A DNA stretch of 36,392 nt, taken from Actinomadura logoneensis (lineage in GTDB: Bacteria; Actinomycetota; Actinomycetes; Streptosporangiales; Streptosporangiaceae). The stretch is from contig NZ_QURH01000224.1 of assembly GCF_003428695.1 (NCBI RefSeq), forward strand, positions 1 to 36,392, in the 5' to 3' direction. The position numbers were made by a program, and so were the translations under genes. This document shows positions 24,907 to 32,069 of the stretch, piece by piece. Numbering within the stretch: position 1 is the first letter of the stretch; every line of letters starts with the position of its first letter. The notes under the pieces were generated by a model. The model saw nothing but the letters and a program-made list of their open reading frames with translations. It made no database searches and was not told the DNA's origin.

Positions 24907-26340
24907 ATGGGCAGGTGGGGACCGCTGACGGCCGTGTGCCTCGGCACGTTCATGCTGCTGGTGGACGTGAACATCGTGACGGTGGCGCTGCCCGACATGG
25001 CGCGCGGCCTCGGCGCGGATTTCGGGGCGCTGCAGTGGGTGATGGACGTCTACGCGCTCGCGCTCGCGGCGCTGCTGATGGGCGCGGGGACGCTCGCCGA
25101 CCGGATCGGACGGCGGCGGCTGTACGTGGGCGGGCTGGTGGCGTTCGCGGCGTCCTCGCTGGTCTGCGGCCTCGCGCCGGACGCAGCAACGCTGGTCGCG
25201 GCGCGCGCGGCGCAGGGCGTGGGCGCGGCGGCGATGTTCGCGACGACGGTGGCGCTGATCGCCGCGTCCTACGAGGGACGCGACCGCGGAACGGCGTTCG
25301 GCGTGTGGGGAGCGGTGAGCGGGGCCGCGTCCGGGATCGGGCCGATCCTCGGCGGGCTGCTCACGCAGCATCTCGGCTGGCGGTGGATCTTCCTGGTGAA
25401 CCTCCCGGTCAGCGCCGTCGCGGTCGCGGTGACGCTGCGGAAGGTACGCGAGTCCCGCGATCCGGACGCGCGCCGGCTGGACGTCCCCGGGATCGCGCTG
25501 TTCGCGGTCGCGGCCGGCGCGCTCACCTTCGGGCTGACGCGCGGCGGCGGCGAGCTGTGGACGTCGGTCGCGGTCTCGGTGGTGGCGTTCGCGGCCTTCG
25601 CGGCCGTCCAGCGGCGTGCCGCCTCTCCGACGCTCGACCTGGGGCTGCTCCGGCGGCCGGCGTTCGCCGGGGTGATGATCGGTTCGCTGGCGATGTCGGG
25701 GACGGCGTTCGCGGCGTTGATCGACACCTCGCTGTGGCTGCGGGCGGTGCTCGGCCTGTCCCCGATGGAGGCGGGCCTGGTGATCCTGCCGCTGCCGGCG
25801 GTGTCGTTCGTGACGTCTCTGCTGGCCGGACGGCTGCTGCACGGCGTCCCGGCCCGCTGGACGGTCGGCGGCGGGCTCGCCCTGATCGGTGCCGGCGGCT
25901 TCGCGCAGGCGTTCCTCACGGCGGGGTCGGGCTGGACGGCGCTCGTGCCGGGGCTGGTCCTGACCGGGCTCGGGGCCGGGCTGGCGCTGCCGAACGTGAC
26001 GGCGGCGGGGGTCGCGGCCGTCCCCGCGGAGCGCGGCGGGATGGCGGCCGGGGCGGTCGGCGCGCTGCGGCAGCTCGGGTACGCGCTCGGCGTCGCGGTG
26101 CTCGGCGCGGTGTTCCGCTCGGCGGTGCCCGGCGACCCGGCGGTCTCGCACGACGCGGCCGGGTTCGCCGCCGGACTGTCCGCCGCGTACGCGACGGCGG
26201 GGACGTTGGCGCTGGTGGCCGCCGTGAGCGTCCTGCTGCTCGTCCGGGACCGTGAGCGGGACCGGGACCGGGGCCGTCCCCCGGCGGCCGGCGCGGACGG
26301 CCCGCCGCCGGTCAGGAGGCCGCTGCGTAGCGGTGCATGA
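24907..26340 (+). CDS. MFS drug:H+ antiporter, DHA2 (14-TMS) type
   Basis: A 477-residue efflux pump. Typical signatures: FMLLVDVNIVTVALPDMARG in TM1 (motif D1-like), GTLADRIGRRRLYVGG (motif A, loop 2-3), RAAQGVGAAAMFATTVALI (motif B) and GAVSGAASGIGPILGGLL (motif C, the antiporter motif in TM5). It has about 14 hydrophobic segments and a charged RDRERDRDRGR tail. Start ATG 24907 has GGAAGGA about 8 bases upstream. A longer frame to 24604 runs antisense to the Lrp gene and is not used. The 3' end overlaps the convergent reductase gene by 29 bases. Confidence 0.93.
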   Translation: MGRWGPLTAVCLGTFMLLVDVNIVTVALPDMARGLGADFGALQWVMDVYALALAALLMGAGTLADRIGRRRLYVGGLVAFAASSLVCGLAPDAATLVAARAAQGVGAAAMFATTVALIAASYEGRDRGTAFGVWGAVSGAASGIGPILGGLLTQHLGWRWIFLVNLPVSAVAVAVTLRKVRESRDPDARRLDVPGIALFAVAAGALTFGLTRGGGELWTSVAVSVVAFAAFAAVQRRAASPTLDLGLLRRPAFAGVMIGSLAMSGTAFAALIDTSLWLRAVLGLSPMEAGLVILPLPAVSFVTSLLAGRLLHGVPARWTVGGGLALIGAGGFAQAFLTAGSGWTALVPGLVLTGLGAGLALPNVTAAGVAAVPAERGGMAAGAVGALRQLGYALGVAVLGAVFRSAVPGDPAVSHDAAGFAAGLSAAYATAGTLALVAAVSVLLLVRDRERDRDRGRPPAAGADGPPPVRRPLRSGA

Positions 26341-26875
26341 CGACGCCCTCGTCGAAGGTGCGGGTCTCCAGCAGGCGCAGGCCGAGCCGCCGGTCCAGGC
26401 CGGGGAACAGGGACGTCCCCCCGCCGAGGACGACCGGGTGGACGGCGACCCGCACCTCGTCGAGCAGGCCGAGGCGCGCCAGCGAGGTCGCGGCCCGAGC
26501 GCCGCCCATGAGGAGCAGGCCCCGGCCGTCCTGCTCCTTCAGCTCGCGGACCTGCGCGCCGAGGTCGGACCCGATGACCCTCTCGGCCCACTCGGCGTCC
26601 TGGAGCGTCCGGGAGACGACCATCTTGCGGGACCCGCGCCAGACCGGCGCGTACCGGACGACGTGCGGGTGGTCCGTCCTGGACTCGGCGTCCGGCCACC
26701 ACGACACCATCATCTCCCAGGTCACCCGGCCGTACAGGGTGATGTCGTTCTCCTCGTTCAGCTCGAACGAGTAGTCCGACAGCTCCGGACCCATGACCGG
26801 CCAGTCGAACTCGCCCTCCGGCCCCTGGACGAAGCCGTCGACGGTGGTGTGGACGAAGTAGGTCAGCTTCCGCAT
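26312..26875 (-). CDS. Dihydrofolate reductase-family protein (RibD C-terminal domain)
   Basis: A 187-residue reductase-like protein: MRKLTYFVHTTVDGFVQGPEGEFDW at the N-terminus (with its D-G-F motif), NDITLYGRVTWEMM, then GRGLLLMGGARAATSLARLGLLDEVRVAVHPVVLGGGTSLF, the NADPH-binding part. This matches the YyaP/RibD_C group found across actinomycetes; substrate unknown. The ATG at 26873-26875 has AAGGAG 8-9 bases upstream, so the ten extra residues of the longer frame are rejected. Confidence 0.9.
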   Translation of the reverse strand: MRKLTYFVHTTVDGFVQGPEGEFDWPVMGPELSDYSFELNEENDITLYGRVTWEMMVSWWPDAESRTDHPHVVRYAPVWRGSRKMVVSRTLQDAEWAERVIGSDLGAQVRELKEQDGRGLLLMGGARAATSLARLGLLDEVRVAVHPVVLGGGTSLFPGLDRRLGLRLLETRTFDEGVVMHRYAAAS

Positions 26876-27019
26876 CGTGGTGCTCCTTCTCTCCGGTGCC
26901 TTCACCTTTGAGTCGGAGCCGCCCCGGCGTCCTGCACATCGCTTCCGCGTCCGGTACGGATTTCTTCCGCCGGTCTTTGCGGTCGGTCTTCGCGGCCGGT
27001 TCTGATGCGCTCGGACTTC

Positions 27020-27071
27020 GCGGTCAGTCCCTGCGGTCAGTCCCTGCGGTCAGTCCCTGCGGTCAGTCCCT
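27020..27071. repeat. 13-bp tandem repeat, four perfect copies
   Basis: GCGGTCAGTCCCT repeated four times without change (27020-27071). The last copy covers the stop codon of the lysE-type gene (27063-27065) and each copy contains the same TGA on the minus strand. Degenerate relatives (GCGGTCGGTCTTC) continue to the left at about 26978. Perfect identity points to recent expansion by slippage. Confidence 0.93.
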
Positions 27072-27701
27072 GCGGCCGGTCGCGGCGATGCCGACGCCGA
27101 GGCCGATCATCATCAGGCCGCCCGTCCCGCCGATCATCGCCAGGCGGCGCGGGGAGCGGGCGAGCCAGGTGCGGGCGGACGCGGCGGCCAGCCCCCACAC
27201 GCTGTCCAGCACCAGCGCGAGCAGGCAGAAGATCACGCCGAACAGCGCCATCTGCACCTGGACGTGCCCCGCGCTCCGGTCCACGAACTGGGGAAGGACG
27301 GCGGCGAAGAACACGCTGGTCTTCGGGTTGGTGACCCCCACGACCAAGCCCTGCCAGAAGGCGCGCCGGTCGGTGCCCTCGCCGTCCGTCTCCGCGAGCG
27401 CCTCGCTGAGCCTGCGCCGCTGCCGCAGCGCCTGGACGCCCAGGTAGACCAGGTAGGCGGCGCCGACCAGCTTGATCGCGTTGAACAGCAGCGCCGACTC
27501 GGCGACCAGCGAGCCGACGCCGAACGCGACGGCGGTGGAGAGCGTGAGCGCGCCGACCTCGTTGCCGATGACGCTGGTGAGGGCCGTCCGGCGGCCGTGG
27601 GCGAGCGCGCGCCCGACCACGAACAGGACGGACGGCCCGGGGATGAGGATGATCGCGACGGCCATCGCGCAGAAGGCCAGCAGACGTTCGGGGGACATCA
27701 T
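27063..27701 (-). CDS. LysE/RhtB-family amino acid exporter
   Basis: A 212-residue exporter: MMSPERLLAFCAMAVAIILIPGPSVLFVVGRAL, the family's first helix with its 'PGP' motif; then RRTALTSVIGNEVGA, FNAIKLVGAAYLVYLGVQALR, WQGLVVGVTNPKTSVFFAAVLPQFV (the NPK motif) and a last glycine-rich helix. About six membrane segments. Either Met of the MM pair (27701, 27698) can be the start; the longer frame consists of translated 19-bp repeats and is rejected. Exports an amino acid or related small solute; the substrate cannot be told. Confidence 0.92.
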   Translation of the reverse strand: MMSPERLLAFCAMAVAIILIPGPSVLFVVGRALAHGRRTALTSVIGNEVGALTLSTAVAFGVGSLVAESALLFNAIKLVGAAYLVYLGVQALRQRRRLSEALAETDGEGTDRRAFWQGLVVGVTNPKTSVFFAAVLPQFVDRSAGHVQVQMALFGVIFCLLALVLDSVWGLAAASARTWLARSPRRLAMIGGTGGLMMIGLGVGIAATGRRD

Positions 27702-27784
27702 GGCGCGAGAGTACGCTTCGCCCGAATAGTCCGGCGAGTGGGTTTTGACTGGTGAGACGCCCTCTCGGGTCGCTCCCACGACTC

Positions 27785-27860
27785 CCCGGAACGGCCGCGC
27801 GATCCCGGAACGACCGCATGTCCCCGGAACGACCGCACGTCCCCGGAAGGGCCGCACGTC
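27785..27860. repeat. 19-bp tandem repeat, four copies
   Basis: Units CCCGGAACGACCGCACGTC at 27785-27803, 27804-27822, 27823-27841 and 27842-27860, with one to five changes each. The array lies in the 226-base gap between the lysE-type gene and the DHA1 pump, upstream of the former. Confidence 0.9.
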
Positions 27861-27877
27861 CCCCGGCACAGCCGGGA

Positions 27878-27912
27878 GGCCCGGCCCGGCGACGTGAGAA
27901 GCGGGCCGGGCC
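27878..27912 (-). terminator. Hairpin downstream of the DHA1 pump gene
   Basis: An 11-bp perfect inverted repeat GGCCCGGCCCG (27878-27888) and CGGGCCGGGCC (27902-27912) with a 13-base loop, 15 bases past the stop of the leftward pump gene. No T-tract, as is usual for actinomycete terminators, so function is only probable. Confidence 0.55.
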
Positions 27913-27927
27913 GGGCCGTCGCGAGGG

Positions 27928-29136
27928 TCAGGCGGGCTGGTGTTCGGGGGCTCCGGCGCGGACGGAGTCCGCAGTGCCGTGCTCCTCGCGGGCCGCCGTC
28001 CGGCGGGCCAGGAGGCTGGACGCGACGACCAGGCCGAACCCGCCGACGCCGAGCAGTCCGCCGACCCATCCCGTCGAGGTGTAGCCGAACCCGGCGTTGA
28101 TCGTGAGGCCCGCGAGGAACGGGCCGATCGTGTTGCCGAGGTTGAACGCCGCGATGTTGGCGGCGGACGCCAGCGTCGGCGCGCCCTTGGCGACGTCCAG
28201 CACGCGGAGCTGGAGCGGCGCGACCGTCGCGAACCCGGCCGCGCCGAGCAGCAGGATCCCGACGATCAGCGTCGCCCGGTCGTGCGCCGCCGGGATGAAC
28301 AGGAAGGTCAGCAGGGCCGTCACGCCGATCGTCCCGTACAGCGCGGGCATCAGGGCGCGGTCGGCGAGCCGTCCGCCCAGCAGGTTGCCGGCGAAGACGC
28401 CGACCCCGAACAGGATCATCACGACGGGCACCGCGCCCTCGCCGAACCCGGCGACGTCGGTCATGGTGGCGGAGATGTAGGTGTAGACGGTGAAGACCGG
28501 CGCCCAGCCGAGCACGGCCATGCCGAGCGCGAGCCAGACCTGCGGGTTGCGGAAGGCGGCCAGCTCGCGGCGCAGCCCGGTCTCCGGGCGGGGCGTCCGC
28601 GGGACGAGCGCGGCGACCCCCACCAGGCCGATCACGCCGACCACCGCGATCGCCCAGAACGTGGAGCGCCAGCCGTACTGCTGGCCGAGCCACGCCCCCG
28701 CCGGGACGCCGAGGACGTTGGCGATGGTGAGTCCGCTGAACATGAGGGCGATCGCCCCGGCCCGCTTCTCGGGCTTGACCAGGTCGGCGGCGACGACGGC
28801 CCCGACCCCGAAGTAGGCGCCGTGGGAGAAGGCGGCGAGGATCCGGCCCACCATGAGCACGCCGTAGGACGGCGCGGTGGCCGACAGCACGTTCCCGGCG
28901 ATGAACAGGCCCATCAGCGCGAGCAGCATGCCCTTGCGCGGCAGCCGCGCGCCGAGCGCGGTGAGCAGCGGCGCGCCGACGACGACGCCGAACGCGTACC
29001 CGGAGACCAGCAGGGCGGCGGTGGGGATCGACGTGTGGAAGTCGCGGGCCAGGTCGGGCAGCAGCCCGTTCGGGGAGAACTCGGTGGTGCCGATGCCGAA
29101 GGCGCTGATGGCGAGGGCCAGCAGGGCGAGAGGCAT
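27928..29136 (-). CDS. MFS efflux pump, DHA1 (12-TMS) type
   Basis: A 402-residue AraJ/Bcr/CflA-like transporter. TM1 is LALAISAFGIGTTEFSPNG (usually TTEFVPMG; here Ser-Pro-Asn). GARLPRKGMLLAL is motif A, GRILAAFSHGAYFGVGAVVA is the loop-4 region, and SGLTIANVLGVPAGAWLGQQ is motif C. Twelve hydrophobic segments can be drawn. The ATG at 29134-29136 has GGAAGGA upstream. It is divergent from a MarR regulator across a clear palindrome and is thus likely a regulated drug or toxin exporter. Confidence 0.93.
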   Translation of the reverse strand: MPLALLALAISAFGIGTTEFSPNGLLPDLARDFHTSIPTAALLVSGYAFGVVVGAPLLTALGARLPRKGMLLALMGLFIAGNVLSATAPSYGVLMVGRILAAFSHGAYFGVGAVVAADLVKPEKRAGAIALMFSGLTIANVLGVPAGAWLGQQYGWRSTFWAIAVVGVIGLVGVAALVPRTPRPETGLRRELAAFRNPQVWLALGMAVLGWAPVFTVYTYISATMTDVAGFGEGAVPVVMILFGVGVFAGNLLGGRLADRALMPALYGTIGVTALLTFLFIPAAHDRATLIVGILLLGAAGFATVAPLQLRVLDVAKGAPTLASAANIAAFNLGNTIGPFLAGLTINAGFGYTSTGWVGGLLGVGGFGLVVASSLLARRTAAREEHGTADSVRAGAPEHQPA

Positions 29137-29209
29137 GGGGATCCTTCCGGTTAGACTTGGTGGCGTACGCAGGTAACACGCGGAAGCATTAGTTGCACGC
29201 GCTGGTTAT

Positions 29210-29238
29210 TTGCACACGCCGACTATATGCGTGTGCAA
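29210..29238. promoter_or_regulatory. MarR-type operator palindrome
   Basis: A perfect 10-bp inverted repeat TTGCACACGC (29210-29219) and GCGTGTGCAA (29229-29238) with 9-base spacer CGACTATAT. A further TTGCAC half-site lies at 29193-29198. It stands in the middle of the divergent spacer between the pump and the MarR gene, and the AT-rich spacer (TATATG) could be part of a -10 element. This is the expected place for autoregulation and co-control of the pump. Confidence 0.8.
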
Positions 29239-29270
29239 GTAAAGCCCGTCAACCGGGAGAGGGGTGAGCC

Positions 29271-29711
29271 ATGTCACACGACGCCCAGATGCGCGCCGGG
29301 GGCTGGCGGACGCTGGCCGCGCTGCACGCCCGTATCGAGGACGAGATCGAGCGTGCGCTGCAGCGGGAGCACGGCCTCGCGGTGAACGAGTTCTGCGCCC
29401 TGCACCACCTGTCCAAGCCCGGGACGGGGAACATCCGCATGCAGCAGCTCGCGGACGTCCTCGTCCTCAGCCAGAGCGCCACCACCCGGCTGGTCGCCCG
29501 CCTGGAGGAGCGCGGCCTGGTCACGCGCGCCCTCTCCACCGAGGACCGGCGCGGCATCTGCGCCCAGGCCACCGACGAGGGCCGCGCCCTCATGCTCCGC
29601 GCCACCCCGACCCACAACGCGGCGCTGGAGTCCGCCCTCGCCGGGGCCGCCGACCTCCCGGAACTCAAGCCCCTCGTCGCCGCCATCGAGGCCATCGGCG
29701 GCAACGCCTGA
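29271..29711 (+). CDS. MarR-family transcriptional regulator
   Basis: A 146-residue winged-helix protein: an N-terminal helix for dimerisation (LAALHARIEDEIERALQREHG), then NEFCALHHLSK, the recognition helix region MQQLADVLVLSQSATTRLVARLEERGLV and the wing TRALSTEDRRGICAQATDEG (DxR motif). ATG 29271 has GAGAGGGG upstream. It most likely represses itself and the divergent pump through the palindrome in between. Confidence 0.93.
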   Translation: MSHDAQMRAGGWRTLAALHARIEDEIERALQREHGLAVNEFCALHHLSKPGTGNIRMQQLADVLVLSQSATTRLVARLEERGLVTRALSTEDRRGICAQATDEGRALMLRATPTHNAALESALAGAADLPELKPLVAAIEAIGGNA

Positions 29712-29810
29712 CCCACCTCCTCCGCCGCCCGACTCCCCTACCGGCACCGTCCGGGGGCTCTCCGAGAAGTCCGCGTGAGGTCAGGGGGCACCAGGCCGCT
29801 TGACGATCAG

Positions 29811-29852
29811 CCGGCGGGCGCTTGGGCGGACGGTCGCCGAAGCGCCCGCCGG
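29811..29852. terminator. Bidirectional hairpin between convergent marR and ABC operon
   Basis: A perfect 13-bp stem CCGGCGGGCGCTT (29811-29823) and AAGCGCCCGCCGG (29840-29852) with a 16-base loop. It lies about 100 bases after marR and about 20 bases after the last gene of the leftward ABC operon, without long T-tracts. Position and strength suit a shared terminator. Confidence 0.72.
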
Positions 29853-29870
29853 AGTCGTTTCGGCGGACGC

Positions 29871-32069
29871 TTAGTGCGCTGGCTGGTCAAGGATCGGTGT
29901 GGCCGCCGGCAGGGCGGCCGACTCGTCTAGTGCGCGGGCTGGTGGAGGACGGGTGTGGCCGCCAGGAGGGCGGCCGTCTCCGCCGCCGTCGCGGCGATGG
30001 CGTCGGCCGAGCCGAGCGCAGGGGCGTCGGCCGCGTCGAATGCGGCAGCCCCGGCCGCGTCGAATGCGGCAGCCCCGGCCGCGTCGAATGCGGCAGCCCC
30101 GGCCGCGTCGAATGCGGCAGCCCCGGCCGCGTCGAGTGCGGCGGCCTCGGCCAGGTCGAGAGCGGTGGCCGGCAGGTCGTCCACGACGCGTCCGTCCGCA
30201 AGGACGTGCGGCGGCCTCGGCCAGGTCGAGAGCGGTGGCCGGCAGGTCGTCCACGACGCGTCCGTCCGCAAGGACGACGACGCGGTCCGCCACCCGCCGC
30301 GCCACCCGCAGGTCGTGCGTCACGAACACGATCGCGAGGCCCTCGTCCCGGCGCAGTTCGTCGAGCAGCGCGAGGACGTGCGCCTGGGTGAGCACGTCGA
30401 GGCCGGTCGTCGGCTCGTCCGCCAGCAGCACGCGCGGCCGGGACGCCAGGGCCCGCGCGAGCGCGACCCGCTGCCGCTCCCCGCCCGACAGCGTCGCCGG
30501 ACGCCGGTCCGCGAGCCCGGGATCGAGTCCGACCCGGGTGAGCAGCGCCTCCACGTCCCCGTCCACGGCCGTGCCGTCGGCGGCTTCGGCGGCCTCCGCG
30601 ACCACCCGGCGGACGGTGTGCCGAGGGTCGAAGGAGGCGAGGGCGTCCTGGAAGACCAGGCCCGTGCGGCGGCGCAGGGCACGCCGCTCGCCGTCGCGCA
30701 GGGACCACACGTCGCGACCGTCCGCGACGACGCTCCCGTCCTGGGGACGGTCCAGGGCCGCGAGCACGCCGACCAGCGTGGACTTCCCGGACCCGCTCCG
30801 TCCGACGACCGCGACGGCCTCCCCCTCCCGGACGTCGAGGTCGATCCCGTCGAGCGCGACCGTCGTCCGCCCGCGCCCGTGGCCGCCCAGCACGCGCCGC
30901 ACTCCGCGCAGCGACAACGCCGCGGCTCCCTCTCCGCCTCCGCCTGCGTGGGTATCAGGAACGTCCGCGTCCGCGCCTGACACGTCCGCGTCCGCGCCTG
31001 ACGCGTCCCGGTCCGCGCCTCGCGCCGTCCCTCCCGCGTCCGACACCGAGCGGTCCGCGAGCGGTGGACGCGGCGGTGGTTCCAGGCGGGCGGCGGCGAC
31101 CAGGGAGCGGGTGAAGGTGTGCTCGGGGTCGGCGAGGACGGTCCCGGACGGGCCGTGCTCGACGACGCGTCCACCGGTGATGACGGCGATCTCGTCCGCC
31201 CAGCGGCCCGCGACGGCGAGGTCGTGCGTGATCAGCAGGACGGCGCGGCCCTCGTCGCGGGCCTGGGCGCGGACGGCGTCCAGCACCTCCGCCTGCGTCA
31301 CCGGGTCGAGCGCGGTGGTCACCTCGTCGGCGACCAGCACGTCCGGGCCGAGGACGGTCGCGAGCGCCAGTGCGGCGCGCTGCGCCTGCCCGCCGGACAG
31401 CTCGAACGGCCGCGCGTCCCACACGGCGTCCGCGTCCAGTCCGCAGCGGCGCAACGCCTCCCGCCCCCGGTCCCGCAACGCGTTCCCGGTCGCGTCCTGG
31501 GAGCGGTGGGCGCGGAGGGTCTCGGTGAGGTGGCGGCCCACGGTGATCGTCGGGTTCAGGCTGGCCGTCGCGTCCTGGAAGGCGTAGCCGACGCGGCTCC
31601 CCCGGACGGCCCGCAGCTCCCGTCCGGACAGCGACAGCAGGTCGGGGCCGCCGTCGAGCGTGATCGAGCCGCCGACGCGCACCCCGTCACGGTGCAGTCC
31701 GACGATCGACCGCGCGGTCAGCGACTTGCCGCTCCCGGACGGCCCCACCAGCGCGACGACGCGTCCGCGCGGCAGCACGAGGTCGAGCCCGTCCACGACC
31801 CGCCGCCCGGCACCCGCCGCGGCCCGCCTTCCGAGGAAGCGGCGTCCGGGGCCGGTGCCGTCGGGGACGTCCACCGTGAGTCCGCTGATGACAAGCGCGG
31901 CGCCCACAGGCCCGCCCGCGGAGTCGCCCGCAAGCCCGCCCACAGAGTCGCCCGCAGGCCCGCCCACCGAGTCGCCCGCAGGCCCGCCCACCGAGTCGCC
32001 CGCAGGCCCGCCCACCGAGTCGCCCGCAAGCCCGCCCGCAGGCCCGTGCGCCAGGGAACTGTCGCTCAC
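29871..32069 (-). CDS. Fused double-ATPase of a peptide/nickel-type ABC importer (DppD-DppF fusion)
   Basis: 732 residues with two ABC domains that energise uptake through the two permeases encoded next to it. Domain one: Walker A GPSGSGKS (109-116), LSGGQAQRAALA, Walker B VLVADEV. Domain two: GRSGSGKSTLVG, LSGGERQRVALARALASRP, VLLADEPTTGLD. The GTG at 32067-32069 overlaps the permease stop (GTGA). The N-terminus is a run of 8-residue GDSVGGPA repeats. The C-terminus is odd: after VVDDLPATALDLAEAAA a 70-bp duplication shifts the frame, so the predicted tail is basic (RTRRGRPAGHRSRPGRGRR-like) instead of the Ala/Asp-rich repeats read in the parent frame. Both ATPase domains are complete before that point, so it is probably still active. 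Confidence 0.88.
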   Translation of the reverse strand: MSDSSLAHGPAGGLAGDSVGGPAGDSVGGPAGDSVGGPAGDSVGGLAGDSAGGPVGAALVISGLTVDVPDGTGPGRRFLGRRAAAGAGRRVVDGLDLVLPRGRVVALVGPSGSGKSLTARSIVGLHRDGVRVGGSITLDGGPDLLSLSGRELRAVRGSRVGYAFQDATASLNPTITVGRHLTETLRAHRSQDATGNALRDRGREALRRCGLDADAVWDARPFELSGGQAQRAALALATVLGPDVLVADEVTTALDPVTQAEVLDAVRAQARDEGRAVLLITHDLAVAGRWADEIAVITGGRVVEHGPSGTVLADPEHTFTRSLVAAARLEPPPRPPLADRSVSDAGGTARGADRDASGADADVSGADADVPDTHAGGGGEGAAALSLRGVRRVLGGHGRGRTTVALDGIDLDVREGEAVAVVGRSGSGKSTLVGVLAALDRPQDGSVVADGRDVWSLRDGERRALRRRTGLVFQDALASFDPRHTVRRVVAEAAEAADGTAVDGDVEALLTRVGLDPGLADRRPATLSGGERQRVALARALASRPRVLLADEPTTGLDVLTQAHVLALLDELRRDEGLAIVFVTHDLRVARRVADRVVVLADGRVVDDLPATALDLAEAAARPCGRTRRGRPAGHRSRPGRGRRTRRGRGCRIRRGRGCRIRRGRGCRIRRGRGCRIRRGRRPCARLGRRHRRDGGGDGRPPGGHTRPPPARALDESAALPAATPILDQPAH
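29872..29983. repeat. 56-bp tandem duplication of the ABC ATPase gene's 3' end
   Basis: Two diverged copies (from TAGTGCGC at 29872 and at 29928), each coding on the minus strand for AALxAATPxLxQPAH followed by a stop (TAA at 29871-29873, TAG at 29927-29929). The copies are in different frames because 56 is not a multiple of three. The older stop is probably the one at 29927. Confidence 0.78.
30031..30150. repeat. 24-bp tandem repeat, five copies, in the ABC ATPase tail
   Basis: Units CCGCGTCGAATGCGGCAGCC+CCGG at 30031, 30055, 30079, 30103 and 30127; four are identical and the fifth has three changes. In the parent frame they code for AAGAAAFD repeats; in the frame used after the 70-bp duplication they code for RGRGCRIR. 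Confidence 0.93.
30136..30275. repeat. 70-bp perfect tandem duplication causing a frameshift
   Basis: The 70 bases from GTGCGGCGGCCTCGG at 30136 to 30205 are repeated without change at 30206-30275. They encode the end of the second ATPase domain (LADGRVVDDLPATALDLAEAA). As 70 is one more than a multiple of three, the ORF leaves its parent frame in the second-read copy. Perfect identity means the event is recent or an assembly error. Confidence 0.93.
31908..32039. repeat. 24-bp tandem repeat in the ABC ATPase N-terminus
   Basis: Five units of AGGCCCGCCCACCGAGTCGC+CCGC (31908-32027), plus a half unit. The three central copies are the same. They encode the GDSVGGPA octapeptide repeat between the start codon and the first ATPase domain, an unstructured linker. 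Confidence 0.92.

Noticed and set aside
27702..27869. Longer N-terminus for the LysE-type exporter
   Set aside because: The extension consists of translated 19-bp repeats; the MM start pair begins the family's first helix.
31908..32039. CRISPR-like array of 24-bp units
   Set aside because: Units are directly adjacent with no unique spacers and encode a peptide repeat in frame; a tandem repeat, not CRISPR. The same holds for the arrays at 23757, 27785 and 30031.
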